From an uncultured Clostridia bacterium (GTDB taxonomy: Bacteria; Bacillota; Clostridia; Oscillospirales; Oscillospiraceae), in NCBI GenBank assembly GCA_937894515.1, contig CALCRH010000008.1, positions 1 to 14,231 of the forward strand: 14,231 bases of DNA, written 5' to 3'. This document shows positions 6,082-14,231 of the stretch, in pieces. Made by a program: the position numbers and the translations under genes. Within the stretch, counting starts at the first letter, position 1; every line of letters starts with the position of its first letter. The notes under the pieces were generated by a model, which searched no databases, was not told the origin of the DNA, and saw only the letters and a program-made list of their open reading frames with translations.

Positions 6082-7845
6082 ATGGCAAGAGAAAATCCGA
6101 AAAAGAAATCTATCATCAAAATCTTTTTCGGTTATTTTAAGCCCCATCTGGGCTTATTCTGCCTGGATATGACCTGCGCCCTGCTGATTGCGCTGATCGA
6201 TCTGGCTTTTCCGCTGATTTCCCGCGCCGCCATGTATAACTGGCTGCCGGAGAAGCAGTACAATATTTTCTTTGTGGTCATGGGTATCGTGGTGGCTGCG
6301 TTCTTCCTGCGCAGTGTCCTGTTCTATATCGTGGGCTATTGGGGTCACACCTTCGGTATCCGGGTGGAAGCGGATATCCGCCGGGATCTTTATCACCATA
6401 TGCAGGAGCTGGACTTTGAGTTCTATGACCGCAACCGCACCGGTGTCCTGATGTCTCGCTTGACCACCGATCTATTTGAGATCACGGAGCTTGCCCACCA
6501 CGGGCCGGAGGATCTGTTCATCTCCCTTGTGACCATTGTGGGTGCTGCCATTGTGATGTTCTCCGTGGAATGGCGGCTGGGGCTTGTGATCATGGTAATC
6601 ATTCCCATCTTTATCGTAGTGCTGTTCCGGCGGCGTACTGCCATGGGAAATGCCAGCAAAGCGGCAAAACAGAAGACCGGTACCATCAACGCCGCCATTG
6701 AGTCCGGGCTGAGCGGAGTCCGTACCAGCAAAGCCTTTGCCAACGAGTCGGTGGAGCAGCAGCGGTTTGATGAGGCCAACGAGATCTTCAAGACGGCGAA
6801 ACGAGGTTTCCACCGGGAGATGGGGCTGTTCAATGCCACCATGGAATTTTTCGTAACCCTTTTATCCGTGGCGGTGATCACCGTAGGTGGTTTTCTCATC
6901 ATGCGTGGTGAAATGAACTACATCGACCTCATCACGTTCAGCCTGTATGTCACGACCTTTGTCAACCCGATACGCAAGCTGGCCAACTTTGCGGAGCTGT
7001 TCTCCAACGGCCTTGCCGGTCTCCACCGCTTTATGGAGTTGATGGACACGAAGCCGGAGATCCAGGATGCCCCCGATGCTGCGGAACTGCAGGAGGTACG
7101 GGGCGAGGTAGATGTGCAGAATGTCAGCTTTTCCTATAACGAGAAGGTGGAGGTCCTGCACCATATTTCTCTCCACGTTGCTGCCGGCGAGACGGTGGCG
7201 GTGGTGGGACCCAGCGGCGGCGGTAAGAGTACGCTGTGCCAGCTTTTGCCCCGGTTTTATGACGTGACGGAGGGCACCATTGCCGTTGATGGGCTGGATG
7301 TTCGCGGAATACGGCAGGACTCTCTGCGCCGCCAGATCGGCATCGTGCAGCAGGACGTATTCCTGTTTGCCGACACCATTCGGGAGAATATCCGCTACGG
7401 CAGACCCGATGCTGCCGATGACGAGGTGATTGAGGCGGCAAAACGCGCCGAGATCTACGATGACGTGATGGCCATGCCGGATGGATTTGATACCTATGTG
7501 GGGGAGCGGGGTACGCTGCTCTCCGGCGGACAGAAGCAGCGTGTCGCCATTGCCCGTATCTTTTTGAAAAACCCGCCCATCCTGATTCTGGACGAGGCCA
7601 CCTCGGCGCTGGACAGCGTGACAGAGGCGAAGATCCAGCACGCCTTTGACGAATTGGCGGTAGGACGCACCACCCTGATTATCGCCCACCGCCTGTCTAC
7701 GATCCGCAGCGCCGACCGTATTCTGGTGGTGCAGGGCGGCGAGATCGTGGAGCAGGGCAGCCATAGGGAACTATTGGCATTGAATGGTGTTTACGCAACG
7801 CTGTATCATACGCAGAATGTGGGAGACATGTATGCAAAAGCGTGA
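6082..7845 (+). CDS. ABC exporter half-transporter (fused membrane and ATPase domains)
   Basis: The 587-residue protein combines a six-helix type I exporter membrane domain (about residues 15-310) with an ATPase domain (about 345-580). In the ATPase part, GPSGGGKST (376-384) is Walker A, LSGGQKQR (480-487) the ABC signature, ILILDEATSALD (500-511) Walker B with Asp504/Glu505, and His536 the switch histidine. All catalytic residues are present, so it should act as a homodimer, or pair with a partner encoded elsewhere; no second half-transporter is in the window. The substrate (lipid, drug or peptide) cannot be read from the sequence; there is no peptidase domain. The ATG at 6082 has a GGGAG ribosome site and lies downstream of the promoter, which excludes the earlier in-frame ATG at 6028 and upstream codons. 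Its last 14 bases overlap the next gene. Confidence 0.93.
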   Translation: MARENPKKKSIIKIFFGYFKPHLGLFCLDMTCALLIALIDLAFPLISRAAMYNWLPEKQYNIFFVVMGIVVAAFFLRSVLFYIVGYWGHTFGIRVEADIRRDLYHHMQELDFEFYDRNRTGVLMSRLTTDLFEITELAHHGPEDLFISLVTIVGAAIVMFSVEWRLGLVIMVIIPIFIVVLFRRRTAMGNASKAAKQKTGTINAAIESGLSGVRTSKAFANESVEQQRFDEANEIFKTAKRGFHREMGLFNATMEFFVTLLSVAVITVGGFLIMRGEMNYIDLITFSLYVTTFVNPIRKLANFAELFSNGLAGLHRFMELMDTKPEIQDAPDAAELQEVRGEVDVQNVSFSYNEKVEVLHHISLHVAAGETVAVVGPSGGGKSTLCQLLPRFYDVTEGTIAVDGLDVRGIRQDSLRRQIGIVQQDVFLFADTIRENIRYGRPDAADDEVIEAAKRAEIYDDVMAMPDGFDTYVGERGTLLSGGQKQRVAIARIFLKNPPILILDEATSALDSVTEAKIQHAFDELAVGRTTLIIAHRLSTIRSADRILVVQGGEIVEQGSHRELLALNGVYATLYHTQNVGDMYAKA

Positions 7846-8620
7846 GATATTGGATCAGATGTCCCAAAATGAGAATGATCGCCTTTTGCTGGGAAAAATT
7901 TGGGACAAATATGAGCGGTGCCGGGTCAAGAATATGCCGGAGCATACCGCGTTTCTCACCCCCCAGGAGCAGGAATTGTGCCGTGTTCTGCTGCGCGTTA
8001 TCGGCGGAGCAGAGGAATATACCTTTTTCGGCGGCTATGATGGGGCTGAGCGAAAGCAGCTCCATTTTCTGCCGGATTGGGCGGACCAGCCGGAGCAGAC
8101 CATCGCCGCGCTGCGGTGCAGTTGGTACGCCACCGAGGAACTGACCCATCGGGATTTGCTGGGCAGTCTGATGGGATTGGGGATCACCCGGGAGAGTGTG
8201 GGCGATATTCTGGTGGACAAGGCCGGCCACGCCGCTGATGTTCTGGCAACGGACACCGCCACCGGATTCCTCTTGCAGGAGTGGCATCAGGCGGGACGAG
8301 TGAAGATGCAGGTGAAGCCCATAGACCTCCATGACCTGCACATTCCGCAAGCGGCGATTCGGGAGATACATGATACCGTGGCATCTTTGCGGCTGGATAA
8401 TATGATCGGTGCGGGTTTTTCCCTGTCCCGGGGCAAGGCCGCCGATGCCATTGAAAGCGGTAAGGTGCAGCTAAACTGGCAGGATGTGACGAAAGCCGGT
8501 ACCGCTGTAACCGCCGGCGACGTGATTACCGTGCGTGGACTGGGAAAATGTGAGTTGACTGCCGTGGGAAATCCCACCAAAAAGGGACGCTACGGCGTGA
8601 CAATTAAGCGATATATATGA
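7832..8620 (+). CDS. YlmH-like S4-domain RNA-binding protein
   Basis: This 262-residue protein resembles Gram-positive YlmH: an N-terminal and central region with RVIGGAEEYTFFGGY (55-69), ERKQLHFLP (73-81) and a conserved GDILVDKAGHAADVL block (124-138), and a C-terminal S4 RNA-binding domain (about 186-246, including FSLSRGKAADAIESGKVQ at 196-213). YlmH proteins bind ribosomal or stalled peptidyl-tRNA complexes and were first noted beside cell-division genes. Here the gene instead overlaps the ABC exporter end by 14 bases and is followed by a DUF896 gene. ATG 7832 is preferred because GGGAG lies six bases upstream; the ATG at 7817 has no comparable site. The family call is firm, but its role in this operon is unknown. 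Confidence 0.9.
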   Translation: MQKREILDQMSQNENDRLLLGKIWDKYERCRVKNMPEHTAFLTPQEQELCRVLLRVIGGAEEYTFFGGYDGAERKQLHFLPDWADQPEQTIAALRCSWYATEELTHRDLLGSLMGLGITRESVGDILVDKAGHAADVLATDTATGFLLQEWHQAGRVKMQVKPIDLHDLHIPQAAIREIHDTVASLRLDNMIGAGFSLSRGKAADAIESGKVQLNWQDVTKAGTAVTAGDVITVRGLGKCELTAVGNPTKKGRYGVTIKRYI

Positions 8621-8630
8621 GAGGTAAACC

Positions 8631-8846
8631 ATGACAAAGGAAAAAATTGACCGCATCAACGAACTGGCGCACAAGGCAAAAGCCGAGGGATTGACGGTGG
8701 AGGAAATCATTGAGCGGGACGCTCTGCGAAAAGAGTACATCCAGTCCGTGGTGGGCAATCTCCGGGACGAACTGGAGCACACCTATGTGATAGATGGCAA
8801 GGGCAATAAGCGAAAGCTGACGCCCAAAGACAATATTAAATCCTGA
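8631..8846 (+). CDS. DUF896 (YnzC/UPF0291) family small protein
   Basis: The 71-residue protein shows the family pattern: KIDRINELAHKAKAEGLT (5-22), then EEIIERDALRKEYI (24-37), a long basic/acidic helical region, and a C-terminal VIDGKGNKRKLTP segment (53-65). Family members are small helical-hairpin proteins found across Firmicutes (for example B. subtilis YnzC); their function is not established. It follows the YlmH gene by ten bases, with AGAGGT as ribosome site, and precedes the branching enzyme by 18 bases, so it is almost certainly on the same transcript. Nothing suggests truncation. Confidence 0.92.
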   Translation: MTKEKIDRINELAHKAKAEGLTVEEIIERDALRKEYIQSVVGNLRDELEHTYVIDGKGNKRKLTPKDNIKS

Positions 8847-8864
8847 AAGAAGGTGAGCGCCGAT

Positions 8865-10739
8865 ATGTCTGAGGAAATGCAGGCGTTTTACGGCGGGCTG
8901 TGGAATCGCGGCTATGAATACTTCGGCGCGCATTGCACACGGTCGGGTTGGCATTTCCGGGTCTGGGCACCCCATGCCAAAGAGGTACGCCTGGCCGGAG
9001 ATTTCAACGGCTGGAGCGGCGAGACCATGTTTCGTACCCCTGAGGGGGTGTGGGAGGTCACCGTTCCGGCGGCCAAGACCTACGACAGCTATAAGTATAT
9101 TGTGACCGGGAAAACCGGCAAGACGGTCTGGAAGACCGATCCCTATGCCTTCCATACCCAGACCCGTCCGGAGACCGCGGGTAAGCTCTACGACATTGGG
9201 GGCTACAACTGGCAGGACGAAAAGTGGACGGAAAAGTGTCGGGAAAACCCGCCGGTGAACGGCCCGCTGAACATCTACGAGGTACATCTGGGTTCCTGGC
9301 GGCGGCACGAAAACGGCGCAACTTACAGCTATCGGGATACCGCCGATGCTTTGGCAAAATATGCCAAAGACATGGGCTACAATGCGGTGGAACTGCTGCC
9401 GGTGACGGAATACCCGTTGGACGATAGCTGGGGCTATCAGTGTACGGGGTATTTTGCCCCCACCAGCCGATTCGGTACCCCCCACGACTTCATGTATCTG
9501 GTGGACAAATTGCACCGGGCGGGAATTGCCGTCATTCTGGACTGGGTACCCGCTCACTTCTGCAAGGACAGCCACGGATTGTATGAATTTGACGGCTCGT
9601 GCCTGTATGAGTACAGCGACAAGCTGAAATGGGAGCACGCCGGTTGGGGTACCCGGGTCTTTGACTTCGGGAAGAACGAGGTGCGGAGCTTCCTTTTGTC
9701 CTCGGCGGCGTTCTGGCTGCGGGAGTATCACATCGATGGACTGCGGGTGGATGCGGTGGCGTCTATGCTGTATCTGGACTATGACCGCAGCGGCGGCAAA
9801 TGGCGGCCCAACAAAAACGGCGGCCGGGAAAATCTGGAGGCCATCAGCTTTTTGCAGGATCTGAACCGCACGGCGTTTTCCATCAAGCCCTATGCCCTGA
9901 TGGTGGCGGAGGAGTCCACGGCGTGGCCCATGGTGACCTATCCGCCGGACATGGGCGGTCTGGGCTTCAACCTGAAGTGGAACATGGGCTGGATGAACGA
10001 CGTGTGCCACTATCTGAAGATGGATCCCTTCTTCCGCAAAGATCACCACCACGACATCACCTTTGCTATGATGTACGCCTTTTCGGAGAATTTCGTGCTG
10101 CCGGTGAGCCACGATGAGGTGGTTCACATGAAGGGCAGTCTCCGGGGGAAGATGCCGGGTGACGATGCGGCACAATTGGCCGGTGTGCGGTCATTTTATG
10201 CCTATATGCTGTGCCATCCGGGCAAAAAGCTGACCATCATGGGTACGGAGCTGGGGCAATGGCACGAGTGGAACTTTGCCGACCAATTAGACTGGTATCT
10301 GCTGGACAAGGACGATACCGCCAGGACCCACGACTGCATCAAGGCGCTGAACAAGCTGTACCGAAAGCAGAAGCCGCTTTGGGAAAATGACAAGGACTGG
10401 GACGGCTTCCGGTGGATTGTAGCCGATGACAACGGCAATAATATCATCGTGTTCCTGCGCCGGGACAGAAGCGGAAAAGAACTGATCCTGGCGGTGAATT
10501 TCTCCCCCGTGGGACATAAGGAGTACCGTTTCGGTGTGCCGCCGAAAGCGGCGTATGAGGAAGTTTTCAATACGGACGAGATCTGCTGGGGCGGCAGCGG
10601 CATGGTGAATGAGCCGACTGCTGTCGAGCCCATATCGTCCCACGGATATGACCAATCCATTTCTATCAAAATCCCGCCGCTGGGTGCGGTAATTCTACAA
10701 GGTAAAGGACGCATGAAAAGAGGTGCCGAACAGAAATGA
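8865..10739 (+). CDS. glgB: 1,4-alpha-glucan (glycogen) branching enzyme, GH13
   Basis: This 624-residue enzyme creates alpha-1,6 branch points by cutting and transferring alpha-1,4 glucan chains. An N-terminal CBM48 domain is marked by WHFRVWAPHAKEV and LAGDFNGW (about 25-55). The GH13 barrel follows NIYEVHLGSW (near 137-146), and contains VILDWVPAHF (near 224-233), the nucleophile Asp296 in DGLRVDAVASMLY, the acid/base Glu349 in MVAEES and transition-state stabiliser Asp417 in SHDEVVH. Their spacing (53 and 68 residues) matches E. coli GlgB. GTELGQWHEWNF is near 459-470. The C-terminal domain is normal. I prefer ATG 8865, with GAAGG about nine bases upstream, over GTG 8853, which overlaps that ribosome site. 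Its stop overlaps the glgC ATG, indicating coupling. Confidence 0.96.
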   Translation: MSEEMQAFYGGLWNRGYEYFGAHCTRSGWHFRVWAPHAKEVRLAGDFNGWSGETMFRTPEGVWEVTVPAAKTYDSYKYIVTGKTGKTVWKTDPYAFHTQTRPETAGKLYDIGGYNWQDEKWTEKCRENPPVNGPLNIYEVHLGSWRRHENGATYSYRDTADALAKYAKDMGYNAVELLPVTEYPLDDSWGYQCTGYFAPTSRFGTPHDFMYLVDKLHRAGIAVILDWVPAHFCKDSHGLYEFDGSCLYEYSDKLKWEHAGWGTRVFDFGKNEVRSFLLSSAAFWLREYHIDGLRVDAVASMLYLDYDRSGGKWRPNKNGGRENLEAISFLQDLNRTAFSIKPYALMVAEESTAWPMVTYPPDMGGLGFNLKWNMGWMNDVCHYLKMDPFFRKDHHHDITFAMMYAFSENFVLPVSHDEVVHMKGSLRGKMPGDDAAQLAGVRSFYAYMLCHPGKKLTIMGTELGQWHEWNFADQLDWYLLDKDDTARTHDCIKALNKLYRKQKPLWENDKDWDGFRWIVADDNGNNIIVFLRRDRSGKELILAVNFSPVGHKEYRFGVPPKAAYEEVFNTDEICWGGSGMVNEPTAVEPISSHGYDQSISIKIPPLGAVILQGKGRMKRGAEQK

Positions 10740-11947
10740 AAAAAGAATGTGTGGCAATGCTTCTCGCCGGCGGTCAGGGCAGTCGACTGTATGTGCTGAC
10801 CGGTGACATGGCGAAACCCGCCGTTCCCTTTGGCGGCAAGTTTCGCATCATTGATTTTCCCCTGTCCAACTGTACCAACTCCGGCATTGATACGGTGGGC
10901 GTGCTGACCCAGTACCGTCCGCTGGAGCTGAACAGCTACATCGGCAATGGTCAGCCCTGGGAGCTGGACCGTATGGACGGCGGCGTTCATATCCTGCCGC
11001 CCTACCAAAGCGCCACCGGCGCCAGCTGGTACAAGGGCACGGCCAACGCCATCTATCAGAATATCGGCTTTGTGGATCTGTACGAGCCGGAGTATGTAGC
11101 GGTGCTGTCCGGCGACCATATCTACAAGATGGACTACGCCGATATGCTGCGCCGGCATAAGGAAGCCGGTGCGGTGTGTACCATCTCCGTGATGGAGGTC
11201 CCCTGGGACGAGGCCAGCCGTTTCGGCCTGATGTCCGTAGACGAAGAAGACAAGATCACCGAATTCAAGGAAAAGCCCAAGAATCCCACCAGCAATCTGG
11301 CCTCCATGGGTATTTACATCTTTACCTGGCAGAAACTGCGGGAGTATCTGATCGCCGATGAAAACGATCCCGACTCCGGCAACGATTTCGGCCACAATAT
11401 TATCCCCAAGATGCTGGATGCGGGGGAGAAGATGGTGGCCTACCGCTTTGAGGGCTACTGGAAAGACGTGGGTACGCTGGACAGTCTCTGGGACGCCAAC
11501 ATGGATATGCTGTCCCCGGGCAGCGGCTTAAACCTGCTGGACAAGAAGTGGCCCATTTACGGCCGCACCCCGTCCTGTCCGCCTACCTATGTGGGCGCAC
11601 AGTCCGATGTAGGCAACAGCGCCATCGCCAAGGGCTGCACCCTGTTGGGTGAGGTGAAGAACAGCGTGCTGAGCTACGGCACCTCGGTGGGAGAGGGCGC
11701 ATCTGTTGCCTACTCCGTGGTGATGCCCGGCACCGTCATTGAAGATGGTGCCAAAGTCAGCTACGCCATTATCGGCGAGAACTGCCGCATCGGCAAAAAC
11801 GCCGTGGTAGGCGGTGCACCGGAGGATGCCGCTGATCCTGACGAGTGGGGTATCGCGGTATTAGGACCCAATACCACGGTCAAAGCGGGGGAGATCGTAC
11901 CCGCCAAGACCCTGCTGGATAAAAACCACGAAAAGGAGGCGGAGTAA
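10736..11947 (+). CDS. glgC: Glucose-1-phosphate adenylyltransferase, catalytic subunit
   Basis: This 403-residue enzyme makes ADP-glucose and pyrophosphate from glucose-1-phosphate and ATP, the committed step of glycogen synthesis. The nucleotide loop AGGQGSRL (11-18), AKPAVPFGGKFRIIDF (26-41), LSNCTNSGI (43-51), YKGTANAIYQN (99-109), the catalytic Asp127 in LSGDHIYKMDY, and EFKEKPKNP (176-184) with substrate-binding Lys180 are all intact. A left-handed beta-helix of hexapeptide-type repeats fills the C-terminal third (about 285-395). The gene overlaps glgB's stop (ATGA) and its own stop is followed at once by glgD. It is likely to form a hetero-oligomer with GlgD, as reported for other Firmicutes; allosteric behaviour cannot be deduced here. 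Confidence 0.96.
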   Translation: MKKECVAMLLAGGQGSRLYVLTGDMAKPAVPFGGKFRIIDFPLSNCTNSGIDTVGVLTQYRPLELNSYIGNGQPWELDRMDGGVHILPPYQSATGASWYKGTANAIYQNIGFVDLYEPEYVAVLSGDHIYKMDYADMLRRHKEAGAVCTISVMEVPWDEASRFGLMSVDEEDKITEFKEKPKNPTSNLASMGIYIFTWQKLREYLIADENDPDSGNDFGHNIIPKMLDAGEKMVAYRFEGYWKDVGTLDSLWDANMDMLSPGSGLNLLDKKWPIYGRTPSCPPTYVGAQSDVGNSAIAKGCTLLGEVKNSVLSYGTSVGEGASVAYSVVMPGTVIEDGAKVSYAIIGENCRIGKNAVVGGAPEDAADPDEWGIAVLGPNTTVKAGEIVPAKTLLDKNHEKEAE

Positions 11948-13063
11948 ATGAATGGCATGCACGGCATTATTTTCTCCTATGGGAAGCGTACCGAACTGCG
12001 AGAGCTGATCGCCCACCGCATTCATGGTTCCATCCCCTTTGCCTGTGACTATCGCGTGGTGGATTTCATGCTTTCCAATATGGTCAACGCCGGTATTACC
12101 GATGTGGGCGTGATCATGCATGGCAAGTGCCAGTCCCTGCTGGATCATCTGCGCAGCGGCAAGAGCTGGGACTTGAGCCGCAACCACGGCGGATTGACAC
12201 TTTTGCCCGCCTTTGCCTATAACGAAAAGCGCAGCGATGGCGAAGGGTTGTTCCGGGGAAAGGTAGAGGCGCTGGGCTGCGTGATGGACTATCTGGAGCA
12301 TATCCGTCAGGACTATGTGGTACTGGCTGATAGCGATATGGTCATCAATCTGCCCCTGCAGGAGGTGCTGCAGGAGCATATCCGCACCGGTGCGGACATC
12401 ACCTGCGTCTGCACGGAAAAGCCGGGGGACAGCACCAACACCTATGTGCAGTTGGGCGAAACCGGCCGCATCTGTGACGTAGCATTTGATCTGAACAATC
12501 CCACTGGGTATCGCTGCCTGAATATCTTTGTTCTGAGCAAAGAATTCCTAATCGACACGGTGAAAGACTGTGTGGCTCACAACCGGTTCAGCTTCCGCAG
12601 CCATATCCTGCAGAGAATGTGCGGCGACCACAACTTCCGCGTTTTCCTGTGGAACGGCTATGCGGCGCGCATCAACTCCGTATCGGCGTATTACGAGCGC
12701 TCCATGGAGCTGCTGGACAGCAAGGTGCGAGCAGAGTTGTTTACCAGAGAACGCCCGATTTTTGCTAAAGAAAACGATGCCGCCAGCACCTATATCGACC
12801 CCACCGGTGCGTGCGTAAACTCTCTGATCGCCGATGGCTGTGATATTCAGGGCAGTGTGAAAAACTGTGTGGTGTTCCGCGGTGTTACCGTGGAAAAAGG
12901 TGCCACGGTGGAGAACAGTATCCTCTTCAAGGGAACCACGGTAAAATCCGGCGCCATGCTGCGCTGTGTGATCGCCGATAAGAACGTGGTATTCAACGAA
13001 AACGTGACCCTGATGGGACACGAAAAGTATCCCGTTGTAGTGGCAAAGGACACGGAGGTGTAA
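11948..13063 (+). CDS. glgD: GlgD, ADP-glucose pyrophosphorylase-like non-catalytic subunit
   Basis: The 371-residue protein is a degenerate paralogue of GlgC and typical of Firmicute GlgD. The nucleotide loop of GlgC is replaced by FSYGKRTEL (9-17), and the catalytic SGDHIY region reads ADSDMVIN (127-134). The fold is retained: YRVVDFMLSNMVNAGI (35-50) parallels the GlgC substrate region, and a beta-helix of hexapeptide-like repeats is seen from about 280 to 365 (for example GSVKNCVVFRGVTVEKGATV). It probably modulates GlgC in a mixed complex, rather than making ADP-glucose alone. An AAGGAGG ribosome site lies within the end of glgC, eight bases before ATG 11948, which begins directly after the glgC stop. 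The next gene, glgA, follows after two bases. Confidence 0.93.
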   Translation: MNGMHGIIFSYGKRTELRELIAHRIHGSIPFACDYRVVDFMLSNMVNAGITDVGVIMHGKCQSLLDHLRSGKSWDLSRNHGGLTLLPAFAYNEKRSDGEGLFRGKVEALGCVMDYLEHIRQDYVVLADSDMVINLPLQEVLQEHIRTGADITCVCTEKPGDSTNTYVQLGETGRICDVAFDLNNPTGYRCLNIFVLSKEFLIDTVKDCVAHNRFSFRSHILQRMCGDHNFRVFLWNGYAARINSVSAYYERSMELLDSKVRAELFTRERPIFAKENDAASTYIDPTGACVNSLIADGCDIQGSVKNCVVFRGVTVEKGATVENSILFKGTTVKSGAMLRCVIADKNVVFNENVTLMGHEKYPVVVAKDTEV

Positions 13064-13065
13064 GC

Positions 13066-14231
13066 ATGAGGATCCTCTATGTATCCAGCGAGGCGTTCCC
13101 GTTCTGCAAGACCGGCGGCCTTGCAGATGTGGCGGGCAGCCTGCCTATCGCATTGGCCGAGGGCGGCGATGAAGTGGCCGTGATTCTGCCGCTCTATGGA
13201 CAGGTCGGAGAGTCCTGGCGCAGGGAAATGACGTTCCGGGGCTATATCTATGTGGATCTGGGCTGGCGCCACCAGTATTGCGGCCTGTTCTCTCTGGAAC
13301 ATCGCGGCGTGACCTGGTATTTTGTAGATAACGAGCAGTATTTCCGCCGTGGCCAGCTCTACGGGGAGTTTGACGATGGTGAGCGTTTTGCCTTTTTCTC
13401 CAAGGCGGTCATCGATCTGCTGCCCATGCTGGATCAGATGCCGGAAGTCATTCATTGCAACGACTGGCAGACCGCGCTGGTACCGGTCTATCTGAAAGAC
13501 GTGTGTCCCCGATGGGAAGAAGTGCGCTCCATCCGTACTGTGTTCACCATTCACAACGTGGAGTATCAGGGCCGTTTTGGCCGGGATACCATGACCGAGG
13601 TCTTTGGCCTGAACGAGGGCTGGTGGGACGATGGTACGGTACAGATGGACGGCGATGTAAACCTGATGAAAGCCGCCATGCTGGTATCCGATGCAGTGAC
13701 CACCGTCAGCCCCACCTATGCCATGCAGCTCCATGACGGCTATTACGCCCATCACATGGAGAGCGTGGTGGACGCCATCGGTGATAAGATGTCCGGCGTG
13801 CTGAACGGGCTGGACGTAGTGAGCTATGACCCGGCAGCAGATCCGGCGATTCCCGCCAATTACACCGAAAAAAAGCTGGACGGGAAAGCAAAATGCAAGG
13901 CAGAGCTGCAGGCCGCTACCGGTCTGCGGGAAGAGCCCAACACCCCGGTTCTGGCGCTGGTGAGCCGATTGGTAGGTCATAAGGGGCTGGACTTGGTGTG
14001 CCGCGTGTTTGATGAGATCATGGCTCTGGGTGTGCAGATAGTGATCCTCGGCAAGGGCGAAACCTATTACGAGGACTTTTTCAAGGCCCAGGCAGGACGC
14101 TACGTGGGTCGTGTGGCGGCGTGCATGACCTATAATGAGGGCTTGAGCCGCCGGATCTATGCCGGCAGTGACCTGTTTTTGATGCCGTCCAAGAGCGAAC
14201 CCTGCGGCCTTTCCCAGATGATCGCCATGCG
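13066..14231 (+). CDS. glgA: Glycogen synthase (GT5), cut by the window end
   Basis: This open frame starts at ATG 13066 after a GGAGGTG ribosome site, and runs for 388 complete codons to the window edge; about 480 are usual, so the last fifth is missing because of the window and not because of a mutation. GlgA transfers glucose from ADP-glucose to the non-reducing end of growing glycogen. KTGGLADV with Lys15 is the ADP-glucose-binding motif. HCNDWQTAL (130-138), TIHNVEYQGRF (161-171), SRLVGHKGLDL with Arg301/Lys306 (300-310) and SEPCGLSQM with Glu378 (377-385) are the remaining GT5 landmarks and match E. coli numbering closely. It is the fourth gene of the glgBCDA run and starts two bases after glgD. 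Confidence 0.96.
   Translation, partial: MRILYVSSEAFPFCKTGGLADVAGSLPIALAEGGDEVAVILPLYGQVGESWRREMTFRGYIYVDLGWRHQYCGLFSLEHRGVTWYFVDNEQYFRRGQLYGEFDDGERFAFFSKAVIDLLPMLDQMPEVIHCNDWQTALVPVYLKDVCPRWEEVRSIRTVFTIHNVEYQGRFGRDTMTEVFGLNEGWWDDGTVQMDGDVNLMKAAMLVSDAVTTVSPTYAMQLHDGYYAHHMESVVDAIGDKMSGVLNGLDVVSYDPAADPAIPANYTEKKLDGKAKCKAELQAATGLREEPNTPVLALVSRLVGHKGLDLVCRVFDEIMALGVQIVILGKGETYYEDFFKAQAGRYVGRVAACMTYNEGLSRRIYAGSDLFLMPSKSEPCGLSQMIAM

Noticed and set aside
8846..8865. A separate promoter for glgB
   Set aside because: The gap is only 18 bases, and the AT-rich CAATATTAAA at the end of the DUF896 gene has no matching -35 box that I can defend.
8853..8865. GTG 8853 as the glgB start
   Set aside because: It overlaps the GAAGG ribosome site that is correctly placed for ATG 8865.
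8604..10175. A 523-codon open frame on the minus strand opposite glgB
   Set aside because: It lies opposite DUF896 and the motif-complete glgB gene, has no ribosome site or recognisable domain, and its His/Gln/Val-rich composition is what reverse-complement coding sequence gives.
11948..13063. glgD as a damaged duplicate of glgC
   Set aside because: The frame is intact and has a strong ribosome site; loss of catalytic motifs is the normal condition of Firmicute GlgD.
1..14231. CRISPR arrays, insertion sequences, phage genes, toxin-antitoxin pairs, tRNA or rRNA genes
   Set aside because: I saw no direct repeat array, transposase, terminal inverted repeats, integrase or RNA gene. The window is densely filled by ordinary metabolic and housekeeping genes.

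Overview
The window looks like chromosomal DNA from an anaerobic, low-GC-lineage (Clostridia) Firmicute with moderately high GC. I would guess the Oscillospirales/Ruminococcaceae area, but only on general grounds: a small 2[4Fe-4S] ferredoxin, a GlgC/GlgD pair, YlmH and DUF896 proteins, strong AGGAGG-type ribosome sites and sigma-A-like promoters with exact 17-bp spacers. No mobile element, CRISPR array, phage gene, tRNA or rRNA is visible, and almost every base belongs to a gene or its control signals.

Layout. (1) At the left edge a clostridial ferredoxin runs leftwards from its own promoter. (2) Divergent from it, a strong promoter drives a tight three-gene operon (346-3531): purine nucleoside phosphorylase, an MtaD-type methylthioadenosine/S-adenosylhomocysteine deaminase, and an MtnA-like sugar-phosphate isomerase. 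In order these could convert 5'-methylthioadenosine to methylthioinosine, then to methylthioribose-1-phosphate plus hypoxanthine, then to methylthioribulose-1-phosphate. It ends at a bidirectional terminator. (3) Converging on that terminator from the right is a minus-strand pair, uridine kinase followed one base later by a membrane-anchored DUF218 (YdcF/SanA-like) protein. (4) A single-gene unit encodes a zinc-ribbon / transmembrane / Big2-domain protein with its own promoter and terminator. (5) From 6016 to the right edge there is one continuous rightward gene train with no visible terminator: ABC half-exporter, YlmH-like S4 RNA-binding protein, DUF896 protein, then the glycogen synthesis genes glgB, glgC, glgD and glgA (glgA is cut by the window end).

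How the genes work together. GlgC with its paralogue GlgD makes ADP-glucose, GlgA polymerises it and GlgB introduces alpha-1,6 branches: a full glycogen synthesis set, apparently co-transcribed behind an exporter and two translation/RNA-type genes. The other functional cluster is the deaminate-first methylthioadenosine salvage operon, which is the most interesting item here because its isomerase has lost hallmark MtnA residues. I see no convincing sign of a wholly new system; the findings are mostly unusual gene partnerships and divergent active-site motifs.
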